In this document: in pieces, positions 10,970 through 23,602 of the stretch
Position numbering within the stretch: position 1 is the first letter of the stretch
Layout of the letters: each line of letters starts with the position of its first letter
Assembly (NCBI GenBank): GCA_032622095.1
Contig: CP136069.1
Span: forward strand, 70,827,319 to 70,891,318
Length of the DNA stretch: 64,000 nt
Direction: 5' to 3'
From: Siphonodentalium dalli
Lineage: Eukaryota; Mollusca; Scaphopoda; Gadilida; Siphonodentaliidae
Made by a program: the position numbers and the translations under genes
The notes under the pieces: generated by a model
The model's input: the letters and a program-made list of their open reading frames with translations, nothing else
Told to the model about the DNA's origin: nothing
The model's database searches: none

Positions 10970-11710
10970 CTGAAGATAAACAAGATGGAGAGGGACTTGC
11001 AGAAACGTATTTATTTTTTACTCATAAATTATGTTTATCGACAAGCACCTTTGCCTGACACCCCGTTGCAGTTGAAAATGTTTTGTTCAGTCCACAAATG
11101 TGACAGAACGTACGAAATTATACAACTTTTGGTATAAAAGCAACACATTTCATACTTGGTAATAGCAAAATATGTGCCTCCCAGGGTGCTGAAAACACAC
11201 AATATGAAGGAATCGCAACATGTTTTGAAAATCTGATTATCAAGACGAAATAGGGGCGTGACGACGGGGGTTGGGGGGTTGGTTGTGTGTCTAAATTTAG
11301 TCGAAATGTTCAACAGTTCCATGTTTTACGCAACATCAGTTTGAAATTTGAGACCAGAAATAGGTTGAAATTGTTCCGAAAGTTTGATTTTTTTACCATA
11401 TATATAAGTATAACACTTGTTTTTTTTTAACAAAATGTAAATACTTTCCTACTTTTGTGTTTACCGAAATAGGTCGTGAACATGGAAGTTCCTGGATTTG
11501 GGGAATATCTGGTTCAAATGGGCGTATTAGCAAACTGTAAGTTAAAAACTCCATCCCTTAGCGAAGACAAATCGACACTCCCTGGGTCGAAGTCCAAGTT
11601 AATACGTAGACAGTATAGCGATATATAGAGTTTTGGGGTTATCTGAAAATATTGTCCCTTCTACCAACGTGGGTATACGTAATATCAATTATTAATGTTG
11701 AATATATAGA

Positions 11711-11833
11711 GAATACTTACGGATTTTGGTTGAATACCCGGATTATTTCAAGAGTGGGTACAAGGAAATTCTGTATTTCCTTGTACCCACGAATGAGATA
11801 ATCCGGGTGTTCAACCAAAACCCGTAGGTGTTC
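11711..11833. repeat. Palindrome, ~123 bp, with perfect central hairpin
   Basis: The outer arms GAATACTTACGGATTTTGGT and ACCAAAACCCGTAGGTGTTC pair imperfectly. AACACCCGGATTAT-like and ATAATCCGGGTGTT arms pair further in. The centre GTGGGTACAAGGAAATTC with GTATTTCCTTGTACCCAC forms a nearly perfect stem. No ORF. Confidence 0.8.
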
Positions 11834-12538
11834 TTTCTTTGTATATGCGCTACGTTATAAACCGCCCCAAAACTGCTAGTTTTGTCCTAAGTTCACTTCA
11901 AATTGTTTGAAAGCTTCGACATTTGCATTTTGTTTACATTCCATCAATTGATTTGCTCACCACTGAATGATAAATATCGAGCATATCCGCCATAAGAAAT
12001 AGTCCCCATTGTTTTATTATGAAATGATGCGAGAAAATGAATGTATACGTAATTTAATGATAAGAATATATTAAAGCAAATGAGTTAACATTATAACAAT
12101 TAAATAACAGTTTATGAACATTTTAAGTCTTTATTTCGCGAGAAAATATATGGCTCACAAGCTATCGACCGCCCAATGTGTTTTTATCGGTAACAAATCA
12201 TTTCCGTTTTAAGAATTAAACTTTTTCGTGTTGGAGAAATCGTGTTGGATTTTGACGAAATTTGTGATAAATCACAACAAGTAAATAGGTTGGTTGACTG
12301 TTATCATACAATTCGCATATGGCGAATGATAGCCCAGCTAAACTAATTCAAACAAGTAACATTAAGCAGTCAAATAACTCAAATTATTGAAATTAAAGTT
12401 CACGAAAGTCGGAAGTTTTCAAATCGTTTATCTTCTTCTATGATTCTATCAAATGTTTAGGAGAACCTTCCTCGCGAGCAGCATTGTGTATTAAATTATT
12501 TGTTATCGATAAAATACCACATTTTAAAACAAATAAAT
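11834..12538. other. Non-coding stretch, nothing recognised
   Basis: AT-rich sequence between a palindrome and the recombinase pseudogene. No exon, tandem repeat or inverted repeat was found. Confidence 0.45.
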
Positions 12539-14190
12539 TCAATCACTGTCCGAGTCGTAAATCCTTCTAATCCGCTTATACTGCTTGGCCGAAACAGGAC
12601 TTGTGTTCAGTTTCATTTCATTCATCATGACTTTCTGGTTCTGTGATCTCTGTAAGTACACATTGATGGGTGCATGGAAAGTGTTCACAGCGAAAATTGA
12701 CGATAACATACCCGATGAACCACTGTCGATAGGACTCCGATTAGGCACATTCACTGACACTGGCGTAGAAATTGTACGTGGAATATCAATGATTGTAGGA
12801 CTTCGATTATCATCAGGCACATTTACTGGCGTCGAATTTTGGCCTCCGTTTCAGAAACGGCATATGCAGTTTCATTCCTGCCCATACTGTCGGTGGAAGC
12901 TGTATGCGATAAGAGGGGTGATATCTGTTTACTTTGTACAGGATTTATTTCGAATAGTTCAGCAAACTGTTGACGTTATGGTGTCCGGAAATCTGAATGA
13001 TTTGATGAGCTGGAACACCTTTGTCGTTCAGCGTCTGCACAATATGTTTACGAACGCTGTATGGCGTCAAACGTTTATCTGTTGTCAGATTTGCATCGTC
13101 GAGTATGTTCTTCGTGATGCCATACATGTAGTTTAGGCCCAACGCCCTTACTCCACCCTTGGTGATTCCCGAGCCAAGAAAAAAGGACTGTCGGGATCTT
13201 TGGTTTCCCCGGTCTCTTATCAGCAAACAACTTATAACTTATATCATTGGATCAGCGATAGAGTAGGCCCTGGGCTTTGTTTTTCTAATGTCACGTGGAT
13301 TCTCACCAGTTCTAGTTTTTGTTTGCCTTTCTTGAGAATAAACAATATATTCATCACCATTGCCATCCTTGCGACGTTCGACATCACCCCATCTGAAAGA
13401 GTGTGTTTCAATGCCAGTCATCATTCCAAAATGCATTGAACATATAATCCTCATTGAGTTCATTAGTGATTTCGGTGTAAATGGACCGAGAACTTGAGCT
13501 TCATACAGCTTATCCAGATCTTCTTCAGAAATAGGGTCAGCTGCATTCACTTTGTTACCTTTGCGCATCGCCTTCAGCTGTTTTTGTTTACTTTTGAGTG
13601 TTTCTCTGCATTTAGCAAACTGGTGGTCATCGATTATTGAAATCGGATATGAATTCAAGCGTAAATACCTGTCCAGTGATGAGATAAATGCTCGATGCGA
13701 TGTTGGCTCATATTCCGACCCATCTTTCTTTCTCGCGGACAGCAGAGAATTTGAAATATATCCGCACAGTTTGTCAGGTGGTATGAAGTCTGGCTGATGC
13801 TGTTCATTCATGGTGAGGAGACACTCGCAGAAAAGTCTCGTGTCGTAGTCAGTCTTCCTCTTTGTGTTTTTATTACACTGCTTAGAATTAAATTGGGTAA
13901 TATCATCATCAGAGAGGTGCTTAAATCGACCACAGTGGTCATCACAGTTCCTACTAACCGAGGGTTCTGAACTAGTTTTGGTGCACTGGCAGTAGCAGAA
14001 GTGCTTGGAGTTGGAATATCACTGCAAAATGTCAATGTAGGGTGGATATCTAAATTGGCAGTACTACCAGTAGCATCTTGGACTTCAAATTCACTATTCC
14101 GTTCTTCTAAATTTGCTAAAACTTAAATCCCAAGTTATTTCTTCAAGTTCTTGATCTAATTGCAAATTATCAAATGTAGAGTCCATATCT
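12539..14190 (-). pseudogene. Crypton-type tyrosine recombinase (KIAA1958-like/DUF3504), decayed
   Basis: A minus-strand reading starts at an ATG near 14190 and ends at a stop at 12539, with several frame changes. Family landmarks as I remember them: KHLSDDDITQFNSKQCNKNT then KRKTDYDTRLFCECLL; IPPDKLCGYISNSLLSARKK then DGSEYEP; KQKQLK; ERQTKTRTGENPRD; YKLFADKRP (another frame, near 13220); SFFLGSGITKGGVRALG; RKHIVQTLNDKGVPAHQI; ISGHHN; NYSK; and the C-terminal RRIYDSDSD. Decay: frameshifts near 14120 and 13960, an in-frame stop at 13239 next to two compensating shifts, and a stop plus shift after NYSK at about 12942. Two active-site positions also look lost: the box-I Arg region reads HFGMMTGIE, and the HxxR motif reads YSVR. 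The second His (GHHN) and the Tyr (NYS) remain. It was an intron-less DNA-integrase gene of a Crypton transposon or a domesticated derivative, and is now non-functional. Element ends were not found. Confidence 0.88.
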
Positions 14191-14199
14191 TCGTAAATT

Positions 14200-15709
14200 G
14201 TGAAAATGTTCTATTTATTATGAAGTAGACGGAGATTGTATGTATGAATAACTAAAGTACCTTCAAGTTAAATTTACTATTACTTATACTATTAATTAGC
14301 ACAGAAGAACAATCCAGGGGAAAAAACTATATCGCTACCGTAAAAATCAATAATTTAAAAAATAGTCCGGCTGTTATTGATACGCTTTGAAAAAATTTAA
14401 TGTGATTCGCCGCTATAAACCGGAAGTAATCTCCAAAAAAGTAATACTATTGTGTTATCCATCGTGTCGGTCAGTGTTATCCATCGCCTCGGTCCAGGCG
14501 ATGGATATAACGCTCTACGCCACGGCAATTTCCCACTATTTAATCGGGAAGCATATAATAAAGATGTATTTCTTGTAACATTCGTCCAGTGAATAGGAAA
14601 CTGCATAGCCGTTTAATGTAAAGGGTAAGTCTATGTTTCGATTTGTCACTCAGTGGGCAAGTTCACTTGTCTTCATTTTGGTGTTGACATACATGTGCAT
14701 GCATGCGCATTACATACTTTCGTGCTTATAAATACGAATACCAGTTAAGAAAATATGTGATGAAGAACATATAGTTCACACTTCAACACAATCTATTTTC
14801 ATCACTTTTCCCACATAGTCATCTCCCAAACTGTACCACAATGAGAGAAAAGGTCCTGATAACTACATATTATTCTATTTTCCAGCACATCGATGACCGC
14901 TGATGCGACGCGGTTTATCTGCGGATGCATGTCAAGTACACATTAGCGCCCGATTAACAGAACGAGTCATGAGAACGACAAGCATGGCTGAAATGATCAT
15001 TCTAGCCATCAAATACGGCAATTTGTCGCATCGAAGTCTCGTACCGGCCATTTATTTGAATCCCGAATACCATTTAAGTCGGGATATGAATCCTGAATAC
15101 CCGTTAACAGCGGGGTATGAATCCCTCGTACCGTCTGAACATGGCCTGAATCCCGCGTACCAAAAAGTTGGGGGTGACACCCTCATAATGACTAATAATA
15201 TATTGAGAGAAATCGGCGAGCGGTTCATTTTGGCGCAGACTGACGATCTTGCATAACTGTACGCGTATATCGAAACACATGCAGTGTTGAGTCAACAACT
15301 ATTCAATAGGTTCGGCTGAATATGGTAACGTCACGGAAATGTGTGTCTTAACCATTCCATGACTGCGGTTTCCTGGCGTTTTGCGAAAACCATGTTTGTT
15401 TGTTTAGTTAGGATTTTACGTCGTTTTAGCCGTTAGGCCACATCACGACTGAGATAGACTGGATCAGAATCAAGCGAAGCAATTGTGTATAGACGTAACC
15501 GTGAATTAGACAATATTGAAACTAAATTTATCACATAATTTGCCCATAAAAGCAGTTTCATAATTATCGATAAGAGACACGTTTAATATTAGCGCGTGCG
15601 ATGACGTCACATCGTTCTTCAAATGACTTGCGATCGCTGCGGTTTTTATCGTTGTTTTCGATGGATATTTCGCATTGCTTCGCGTTTATTTTATCATGTG
15701 ATAAAAAGT
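14200..15709. other. Non-coding with fragments of dispersed repeats
   Basis: Near 15040-15180 there are repeated GAATCC.GAATACC-like motifs shared with about 2665-2760. Near 15320-15380 a GTCACGGAAATGTGTGT block is shared with about 6820-6860. The 117-codon frame at 14903-15256 covers these repeats and has no recognisable domain, so it is not called as a gene. Confidence 0.5.
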
Positions 15710-15850
15710 ATCTCACACTCGTCCTATTTTATACGTAATTTATCAACCTCGTCCACTAAATTCTATTTGAGGCTCGGTAACCCTCGGCACAAATCGACTT
15801 TAGTGAACTCGGTTGATAAATTCCGTATAAAATAGTAACTCATGTGAGAT
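15710..15850. repeat. Palindrome, ~141 bp
   Basis: The left arm (CTCACACTCGTCC, TATTTTATACGTAATTTATC, AACC..GT.CACTAAA) mirrors the right arm (TTTAGTGAAC..GGTTGATAAA, CCGTATAAAATAGTAAC, ATGTGAG). The loop is near 15780. A foldback element without an ORF. Confidence 0.75.
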
Positions 15851-16194
15851 CCTCTATATATACAAACAAAAACACCCAAATCAGAGCGAGAGAGAGAGGG
15901 TGCTCGATTTGGATCAGAACCATTACGAAACTGACCATTCTGCAAACACATATGAAACAGAATATAACCAAAAACAGCTATACTGCTTTGAGAACAGCCA
16001 AGATATAAAACCTCCATAAAATTAATCAGAAAAGAATAAATAATTTAATTCAACAAGGCTACGGCAAATCATAATATTCGAAGTAGCTTTCAAACAAGCT
16101 TCCGGAATGATTGATAAGATATTTATAATATCTGTTGAATCTGGCGTGAATCTTAATCAATTCATCAAGTTGACAATCGAGTGGTTGACTCTCT

Positions 16195-17296
16195 AGTTAA
16201 TTATTCGCATTTTCATTTTCTCATTTAACATCGTAGTGAACTTTGAATACTCAAAGGTCAACCTGTTTTCATGAGAGTCGAATCTTTTGACAGACTTTGG
16301 AGATTTCTGTTTTGGAACAATGGAATTAACTTCCTTATGTTTAGGATCAAACTTAAAAACTGCAGTAGCTGTATACGTTGCCTGTGATAGGTTCTGGAAC
16401 AGGAGTGGTATCATTCTCTTGAACTTGTGTTGCTAGTGATATACTGACAAATTGTGTTTGACTCTCTGTCTTAGTGCCGGCATCAACATACTTTTTCTAG
16501 AAATGGCAACTGAGTATGTGACTTGAGAAATTGATGGTCTGGCACCAACTATCTTCTTAGCACCAGTCTGTATACGATAAAAGTGTTTCAGCCTTGTCCT
16601 GTGTATTTTGAATTCATAGTCCCATATGGGACATTAATCATCCATTGCAGCATGTTAACTTGACAATTCGAACATTTTGAGGATTTGTACAATCCTTATG
16701 ATCATGACCATGCAGAAACAACAGCGTGCACTAATGGTTTCATTACTTTTACAATGTTCCTGGTCATGACCATAGCCCTGGCATTTAAAACATCGTAATG
16801 GATATGGAACGTATGTACTTATCTCTACCTTCATGTACCCAACCTTCAATGTTGGTGGATGTTCGCACCGATTGAAGGTCATGAGATAACTATTCAGAGG
16901 GACTCGTAGTATATCAACAATTTTGGTAAATCAATGGACTTCTGTAACTCCATGTGGTGCCAACTCCGCAAATATTTCTGATTCCGAAGAATCAGCTATA
17001 TCGCGGATTCGCAATACAGCTCTGCTACTATTCAATGTCTTGTGAGGAGTAACCACCACTGGTGTTTGTGCAATAGTTGTTAACTGCAGCAGAGCATCAT
17101 ATTGAACTTTGTTTAAACGTTTAAATAAGAGAGAGCCACTTATTGGATCAGTCCTGATTGGCTCAACAGTTTTCAATTGTCCAGCAATGCTTTGTAGCGT
17201 TTTATCAATGGCAATGATAGTTCTTTTTTTGGGTCAAAGTCAAGAACCAAGTACAGCATCATTTGAACTTGGTGAGTCATCATTCTTACGAGCCAT
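16195..17296 (-). pseudogene. LINE ORF1 (Jockey-like, zinc-knuckle), decayed
   Basis: The minus-strand frame opens at an ATG at 17296. The first part (MARKNDDSPS..., KTLQSIAGQLKTVEPIR) is followed by an RRM-like region (SSRAVLRIRDIADSSESEIF, APHGVTEVH), FNRCEHPPTLKVGYMKVEIS, TYVPYPLRCFKCQGYGHDQE with HC (first CCHC knuckle), a second knuckle in a shifted frame (GHDHKDCTNPQN) and a downstream CPIWDYEFKIHR-like segment. This order is typical of ORF1/gag proteins of Jockey- and I-like LINEs. Damage: in-frame TGA codons at about 17240 and 17234, a TGA at about 16931, and a frameshift within the second knuckle at about 16725. No reverse transcriptase follows downstream of 16195, so the copy is broken or truncated there. 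The product would bind element RNA. Confidence 0.8.
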
Positions 17297-18210
17297 ACAT
17301 TGTTTTTCTCTTGAATTGCCAAACGAAATGCAAAATAATCGTCAACTAGCCCAGCAGCCGCCGTGGACTATACCCTTCGCATTCTGGTCGGGCCAAAGTC
17401 TGGTACATAGCTGAAGCGATGATCCGTTTAGCCACTGCATATAGCAGCCTCCCGGTACCTCTCCACGGTGAGACAGGCGTGAGTAATACATGATTCAACA
17501 CTTAACAATAATCAGGACGATCACAGCAGAGACAGGAGAGAATAGAAACATCATACAAGAAAACACAGAGAAAATACTTCAAACAACAGAAGAGATATAG
17601 GACCAAAGAGGATCATGAGCCAAATCGCATCCGCAGGTCAATGCCTCACGTTACACGGCGCCCTAGTACCTCCAGGACTCATAAACCACACCTCACGGGA
17701 TGCACCACACGTCAAACATGGTGCAACATTAGGGGATTTTTACCCCTCGCAGTTGCGAAAACCATGTGTCAATGTATTCTCTTATATAATAATGCGCCGT
17801 CATGAACGGGTTAATTTGATCGAAAATTGCGGTAAAATGTCTCACATTGAAGTTAGTAGTTATCGTTTTCTTCACCTATATATACATAACTCAACCAACA
17901 GCGATAGCGTACGAGCTATATCGCAACCGTTGATAGTTCACAATGAATCCCGTCCCAATATAAACGTGATGGTTGAGATTGAGAGATATAAGCGTTCAAA
18001 TGACTTGGGCACCATTTTCGGGGTGGTGAAATTTTAAGCCAAAATCTCCGTATAATCAAATGTTCATGTTCAACATCCGTGTTTGCAGTATTTGAGATGA
18101 CTCTGTTGGTTGGATAGCTCATACACGTAATATCATAAAAAGAATAGCTCGATGATTGTTTAGAAAATATAGAAAACAACTACGGTCAGCCCGTTTATAT
18201 ATAACCATGG
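17297..18210. other. Possible LINE 5' flank, then non-coding
   Basis: Sequence upstream (on the minus strand) of the LINE ORF1 start, roughly 17297-17500, may include its 5' UTR. The ORF at 17615-18037 on the plus strand shows no recognisable domain and is left uncalled. Confidence 0.35.
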
Positions 18211-19312
18211 GTATATGCCGGGGGGGGTCGGAAAACATTTCCAGGCACGTATGATCATTTTATTTTTTTCCGGGGACCCACCCACCCAATTTCTTCCGTT
18301 TCCGGCCTTTTTTTCCAGCCAATTTTGGACACCCACCCGTTTCAGGAATTTTTTCCGGTCAGTTTTGGACACCCACCCCCTAAATTTGAGAAAATTGTCA
18401 ATTGACCAATCAAATAGCTGATTATCCCCGATTATCCTGCATTATGATAGTTTAATGCGAGAGATTTTAATACATGTAGAACAATGCATAATGAAGATAA
18501 CGATACTATTTGAATTTATCGTATAAGTGTCATTAATCAAGAAATGTGTCAACATAATCACATTTCTAGGGATAGGCAGAGTGCTAAGTTTTTATTAACA
18601 TTCATTTTCATAACATATAGTCACATAATCACATTTTAGTATTCTACAGACTACATGGTACAACACATTTAAGATTATTTGATATTTTGATATTTGCTTG
18701 AACCTAATTGTTTATCAAAACATGTGGAAATACAACTGTTCAGGATAGGATAGGATAACATGGCAGTAACATGTAATAAAGTAAATGCTGTATATATTGT
18801 TGGGGGTTAGCCTAGCCATATCGGGCTGTCTTCCTGCTACCCCATAAAACAAGTATCACTATAATTAATTGCACAGATGGCTTGTATTTTATATCCACGC
18901 ACACATACAGGCTACATGTATTACCATGTATCAAACTATCTAGAAACTAGTTTTGGGGCATATCACAAACAAGTATTGGTGTGGTTGTGATCCAATTCAG
19001 ATGAATTGATAGCGCCGTCTTTAGTTAAGTAAATAAGATAGGAATTATTTATATATATCGCTGGAAAGTCTTTTTTTGTTGAGTGAGGTGTTGGGATATT
19101 CAAATTAACAGTATTACATATGTTTATATGTATGTCTAGCGTCGAGTACAATTATGATTATGCATCGACTATAACAATGAATATTCATAATATTCATCCC
19201 AGTTCATCCCAGTTTGAAGAATAATGCTAATACCAAACATAACCATGATATACCCGCATGACTCTTCTTGGGGCATCTCAGAAACCAGAACTGATGAAAC
19301 ATGTTATAGCAT

Positions 19313-22300
19313 TAGTGTGGTCGTGGTACGCAAAAAAAGGGGTCAACCCAGAAGAAATTGGTATATAAGCGACCTCGGTGTCATTCAACGCGGGAGAATC
19401 TCTGCTACAACATATCCAAAATCCGCTAAAATCCGCTTTGGGCAAAATCCAGGATCCAAGATGGCGTCCAACATGGCCGCCTTTAGTCAAAAGAGATTCT
19501 GACTGAGATTAATTCGACATAATCAGAACAAATGTTGCCATATTAATACAAATGTATACATTTTTGCGAAGGTAAAGTATTATGCCACATATCTATAGAA
19601 AAAATGGAACCCCTCACCCCAGATGGCTGCCAAAATGGTGGCCTAAACTCGAAAATTTGAAATTTTTGCCTAATATCTTAAAGATCAATTCCTGTTTGAT
19701 AATGGTTCAGACTGGCGACATTGATTAGTCATATTCATGTTAATTCATCATTGGAGCAATGAAAGATACCATAAATGGGGTCCCAGCCTCATATACACCC
19801 TCAAAAATTTGATTTTACAGAACGCGGTATAAAATTCCACAAAAACATCATTGGGATTCCAGTCGTATATCAACAATAAATGGACAGAACTGTACAATGT
19901 AAGTTGGGCATACCATTATCTATAATTACTCCAATTCAATGAAACCCAAATTGGCGCTTTGTCTTAAAATGGCTGCCAAAATGGCGGTCAAAATATGGAA
20001 AATGGCAGATATTTAGAATGGTCGTCAGAGGGTTAGACCCAGAAGGAATTGGTAAAGAAACGGTTTTGTTGTCATTCGACGCGGGAGAATCTCGTGTATA
20101 ACATATCCAAAATCCGCTAAAATCCGCTTTGGGGAAAATACAGAATTCAAGATGGCGTCCAACATGTTCGCCAATAATAATGAAAATGGCAAATATGTAG
20201 TTATTCACGAAAACCCATTCGACAAAACGCCAATTCGGCACCAATACACATCATTGATTGAAATCAATGTTTTTTGTGGGTATGAGTAGCCAATCACGAT
20301 TCAAAATGCTAAGATGGCTACCAAAATGGCCACCGAAAATTGTCAAAATTTAAGTTCTGCTCAGAGGAAAGCCGAAACAACACTTCGGTTGTGAGCTAAC
20401 GATGACAGACCTATTAAACATGTTGCCAATAATCTACTACCACAATCAGTTCAGCCCGAAATGTTCCAACTAAGCAGTATCTACTGCAGGATCCAACACG
20501 ATGTCCACTTATTACGAGGGACTATCTGGAAATTAATTAAAAAGAAATTAAATTGCTACGAATCTGGATTATTTGAAAACACAGTGTCAACATTTCTACT
20601 TATAACGACTATTCGGAACATCAAATATATGGGCATCGGTGGTCTAAGTCCGGAAGCATCAGGCTATAATAGGTTTTCCAGTGCTGGCGAAAGTGAAAAG
20701 GACAGGAGGGAAAAGCGAACAATCTGGGGTTTACTTAATTGGTGGGCAAGTTGGTTATCGGAGCTGGGGAGTTTCAAAGTAAAATTATTTTCTTCAATAT
20801 CAAGAGGAAAAATGAAAATTCGCACGTACATTGTATACCCTTCAAACTTTATGTGACAATTCCGTGTCATGCGATTGTGGGTATATACATGTGGGTAGAA
20901 ACATTCTAGTACATATATAGACGCACCTATATCTTCTACACATTTAGTGAATTTCATCAATGATATGTAGACACAATGTGCGTCACGGCTGGATCTGACC
21001 CGTAGGCGTAAAGGTATCAACCATTTAGCTTGATTAACTGGCATTTCAAGGTTGTCATTGGATAGAAATGCCACATGAACATGGTGATTAACAACATGTT
21101 TGTCTAAGAAATGTGAACAATGAACATGTTATTTTCCGGATGTTAGACAATCAAACTGCCACATAAGGCGTTCATCCATGCTCATCAGAGCACGAAATAT
21201 GTGCAAACTAATGACACGAAAACTATTTCATGCGGACGACGTACTCTAGACCTACATCCAACGTCATTTCCTATTAACTTTTATTGTTTGTACGGACGGT
21301 TTCGAGGTTTGAAAATCCCGCTTGTCCGAGAAAACCTCCACATACTTACGGAGTCGATGTGTAAACAATGTATGGGGATAGTTTCTTCATACATATATGT
21401 ATTTGGCACACGTATTTTCTAGAACATAAGATATCACCATTTACCGGAGAGTTGATATCTGGGAAGAGATCAGAGTAAAACTACTTTTCTTACATGTCGA
21501 AATGGGGAATCCATGGGCTACATTTAGTTCCAGCTTGAAACTTGAAAATGATGGCCGAGCCCGAACAGTTCATATTGCGTCGCATCAGTGCTATAATGTA
21601 ACCCACATTTTCAACTTTCCGAGAAAATGAAGGTTGAAGTTTTTAGACAACATTTCTCATAATGTTGACAAAGCATGACGTATTGTTGTATTTATCCCAA
21701 TGAAAACTGACATTAGCTGTTCATTGAACCACATATTGTTTTCTGTTTATTCCCTCGTTTTCTTTTAAAAAACAATAGCTTTTTTGGAGATATGACATTT
21801 TGCGTATGCCAGCGACGATTCATTTCCGTGCTATAATGAAGTTGTGCTAATAAATGCAGATTAAGCTAAATATGGTGGCAATCGCATGTGTCTATGAACT
21901 AAAAAGTGCCTATTCTACACTATGAAAATTCACCCATGTGCATCATCATACAGAAATGTGTGGAACAATCACAAAATTTAAATCACCAAATGATCACGTG
22001 ACTAACATGGAGATACTGCCATATAGCACACATTTTATAATTCACAAACACAAAACAGAAGTCACGTGGACAACCTGAAGCGTCCGATTGGCTGCTGTTG
22101 GACATACGACCTCATAGCACGAATAATATTGTAAAGATAGCTGGAGATACGACATTTGCTTCACTGGTTTGTGCGAATATTTGTCATCCAATGCAAGGAC
22201 AGTTTGGCCCATCGGATTGGATTTTTTTCTCACGATTCGAATGGTATCAAATACTCATTTCCCGCCATAATGGATATACGACATTATAGCACTGATGAGT

Positions 22301-23602
22301 CGAGATTTTGTCAACCCGCGGGAAGCCACCAAAAGATTGAAAATAAATAGTTTTGATGTATATGAGCCAACTGTCAACTGCATCCACCACTCACAACTTC
22401 CATTATGTGATAAGCTGGGCAGCGTCTACCATTTTCGTTTTGGAAGCCATATTAGATAAAATTTATAGTTTCTTTTGGTCTATTTGAGATGGAATGTTCA
22501 CAAATAAAAGAAACGATCAATTATTTTGTAGACAAGATCTGCTCATCCCTAAATATCAAATGTGACCAGAACCCCAAAGTCGATTTTGGTTAAATTTCAT
22601 ACCGCATTCGTTATAACTTATTAGTGAAGGACCGGAGTAAACTATGATCTAATCTATTAGAAATGTCATTGCTGTAATGATCATTGAAAGAATATACCCA
22701 TTGTTTCCCAGTTCAGAGAGCAACAAGTGATAAACAGAAGTGATAGAAAATAGTATTTTTCACATCGGGTGGCCATTTTTGGTACTGTTTTAAAGTTTTT
22801 ACATAGAGCTAGCATAATGGCATCATAAAGAGGTATACATTCGTATTTATTTAGTCAATTTTATTCATCAACCACTACTTATAATGGATTGAATGACACT
22901 GTGATCAATATCCGTCATTTTCCATATTTTGACCGCCATTTTGGCAGCCATTTTGAGACAAAGCGCCAATTTGGGTTTCATTGAATTGGAGTATTTATAG
23001 ATATTGGTATGCCCAACTTACATTGTACAGTTCTGTCCATTTCTTGTTGATATATGACTGTAATCACAATAGAGAGTTTTGTGGAATTTTATACCGCGTT
23101 CTGTAAAATCGAATTTTTGAGGGTGTAGATGAGTCTGGGACCCCATTTATGGTATCTTTCATTGCTCCAATGATGAATTAACATGAATATGACTAATCAA
23201 TGTCGCCAGTCTGAACCATTATCAAACAACAGGAATTGATCTTTAAGATATTAGGCAAAAACTTCAAATGTTCGAGTTTAGGCCGCCATTTTGGCGGCCA
23301 TCTGGGACGATGGGTTCCATTTTTGCCATAAACAGGTGGCACAACATTTTACCTTTGCAAAAATGTATACATTTGTATACATATGACAACATTTGTTCTC
23401 ACTGTTATCGAATTAATCTCAGTCAGAGTATCTTTTGACTAACGGCAGCCATGTTGGACGCCATCTTGGATCCTGAATTTTGCCCAAAGCGGATTTTAGC
23501 GGATTTTGGATATGTTATACACGAGATTCTCCCGCGTCGAATGACACCAAAACCGCTTCTATACCAATTTCTTCCGGGTCGAACCCTCTGACGACCACAC
23601 TA
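19313..23602. repeat. Foldback structure: ~700-bp inverted arms with a 2.9-kb centre
   Basis: The left arm 19313-20012 and right arm 22900-23602 are reverse complements over about 700 bp at high identity. Examples are AAAATCCGCTAAAATCCGCT against its complement near 23490, and GGTATCTTTCATTGCTCCAA at 23150 against its complement near 19760. Tips are GTGTGGTCGT on the left and ACGACCACAC on the right, each bordered by TA. A further partial copy of the arm start, in left-arm orientation, lies at 20013-20220. The arms repeatedly contain AAGATGGC and AAAATGGC motifs and their complements. The centre (20221-22899) has only short uninformative frames. The structure sits wholly inside the 18220-24269 element. 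Confidence 0.82.
20013..20220 (+). repeat. Internal partial copy of the foldback arm
   Basis: This segment repeats the beginning of the left arm in direct orientation about 700 bp further on: GGTCGTCAGAGGGTTAGACC, GACGCGGGAGAATCTC, ACATATCCAAAATCCGC and AAGATGGCGTCCAACATG. It keeps CGTCAGAGGGTT, which matches the right arm better than the left arm does. Confidence 0.8.

Noticed and set aside
12585-13136. 183-codon plus-strand ORF
   Set aside because: Antisense shadow of the Crypton recombinase pseudogene, whose minus-strand motifs are clear.
14903-15256. 117-codon plus-strand ORF
   Set aside because: It covers dispersed repeat motifs (GAATCC.GAATACC) also seen near 2.7 kb and shows no protein family resemblance.
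20461-21074. 131- and 136-codon overlapping ORFs in the foldback centre
   Set aside because: Opposite strands, no domain, no transposase motif, and composition like the surrounding non-coding sequence.
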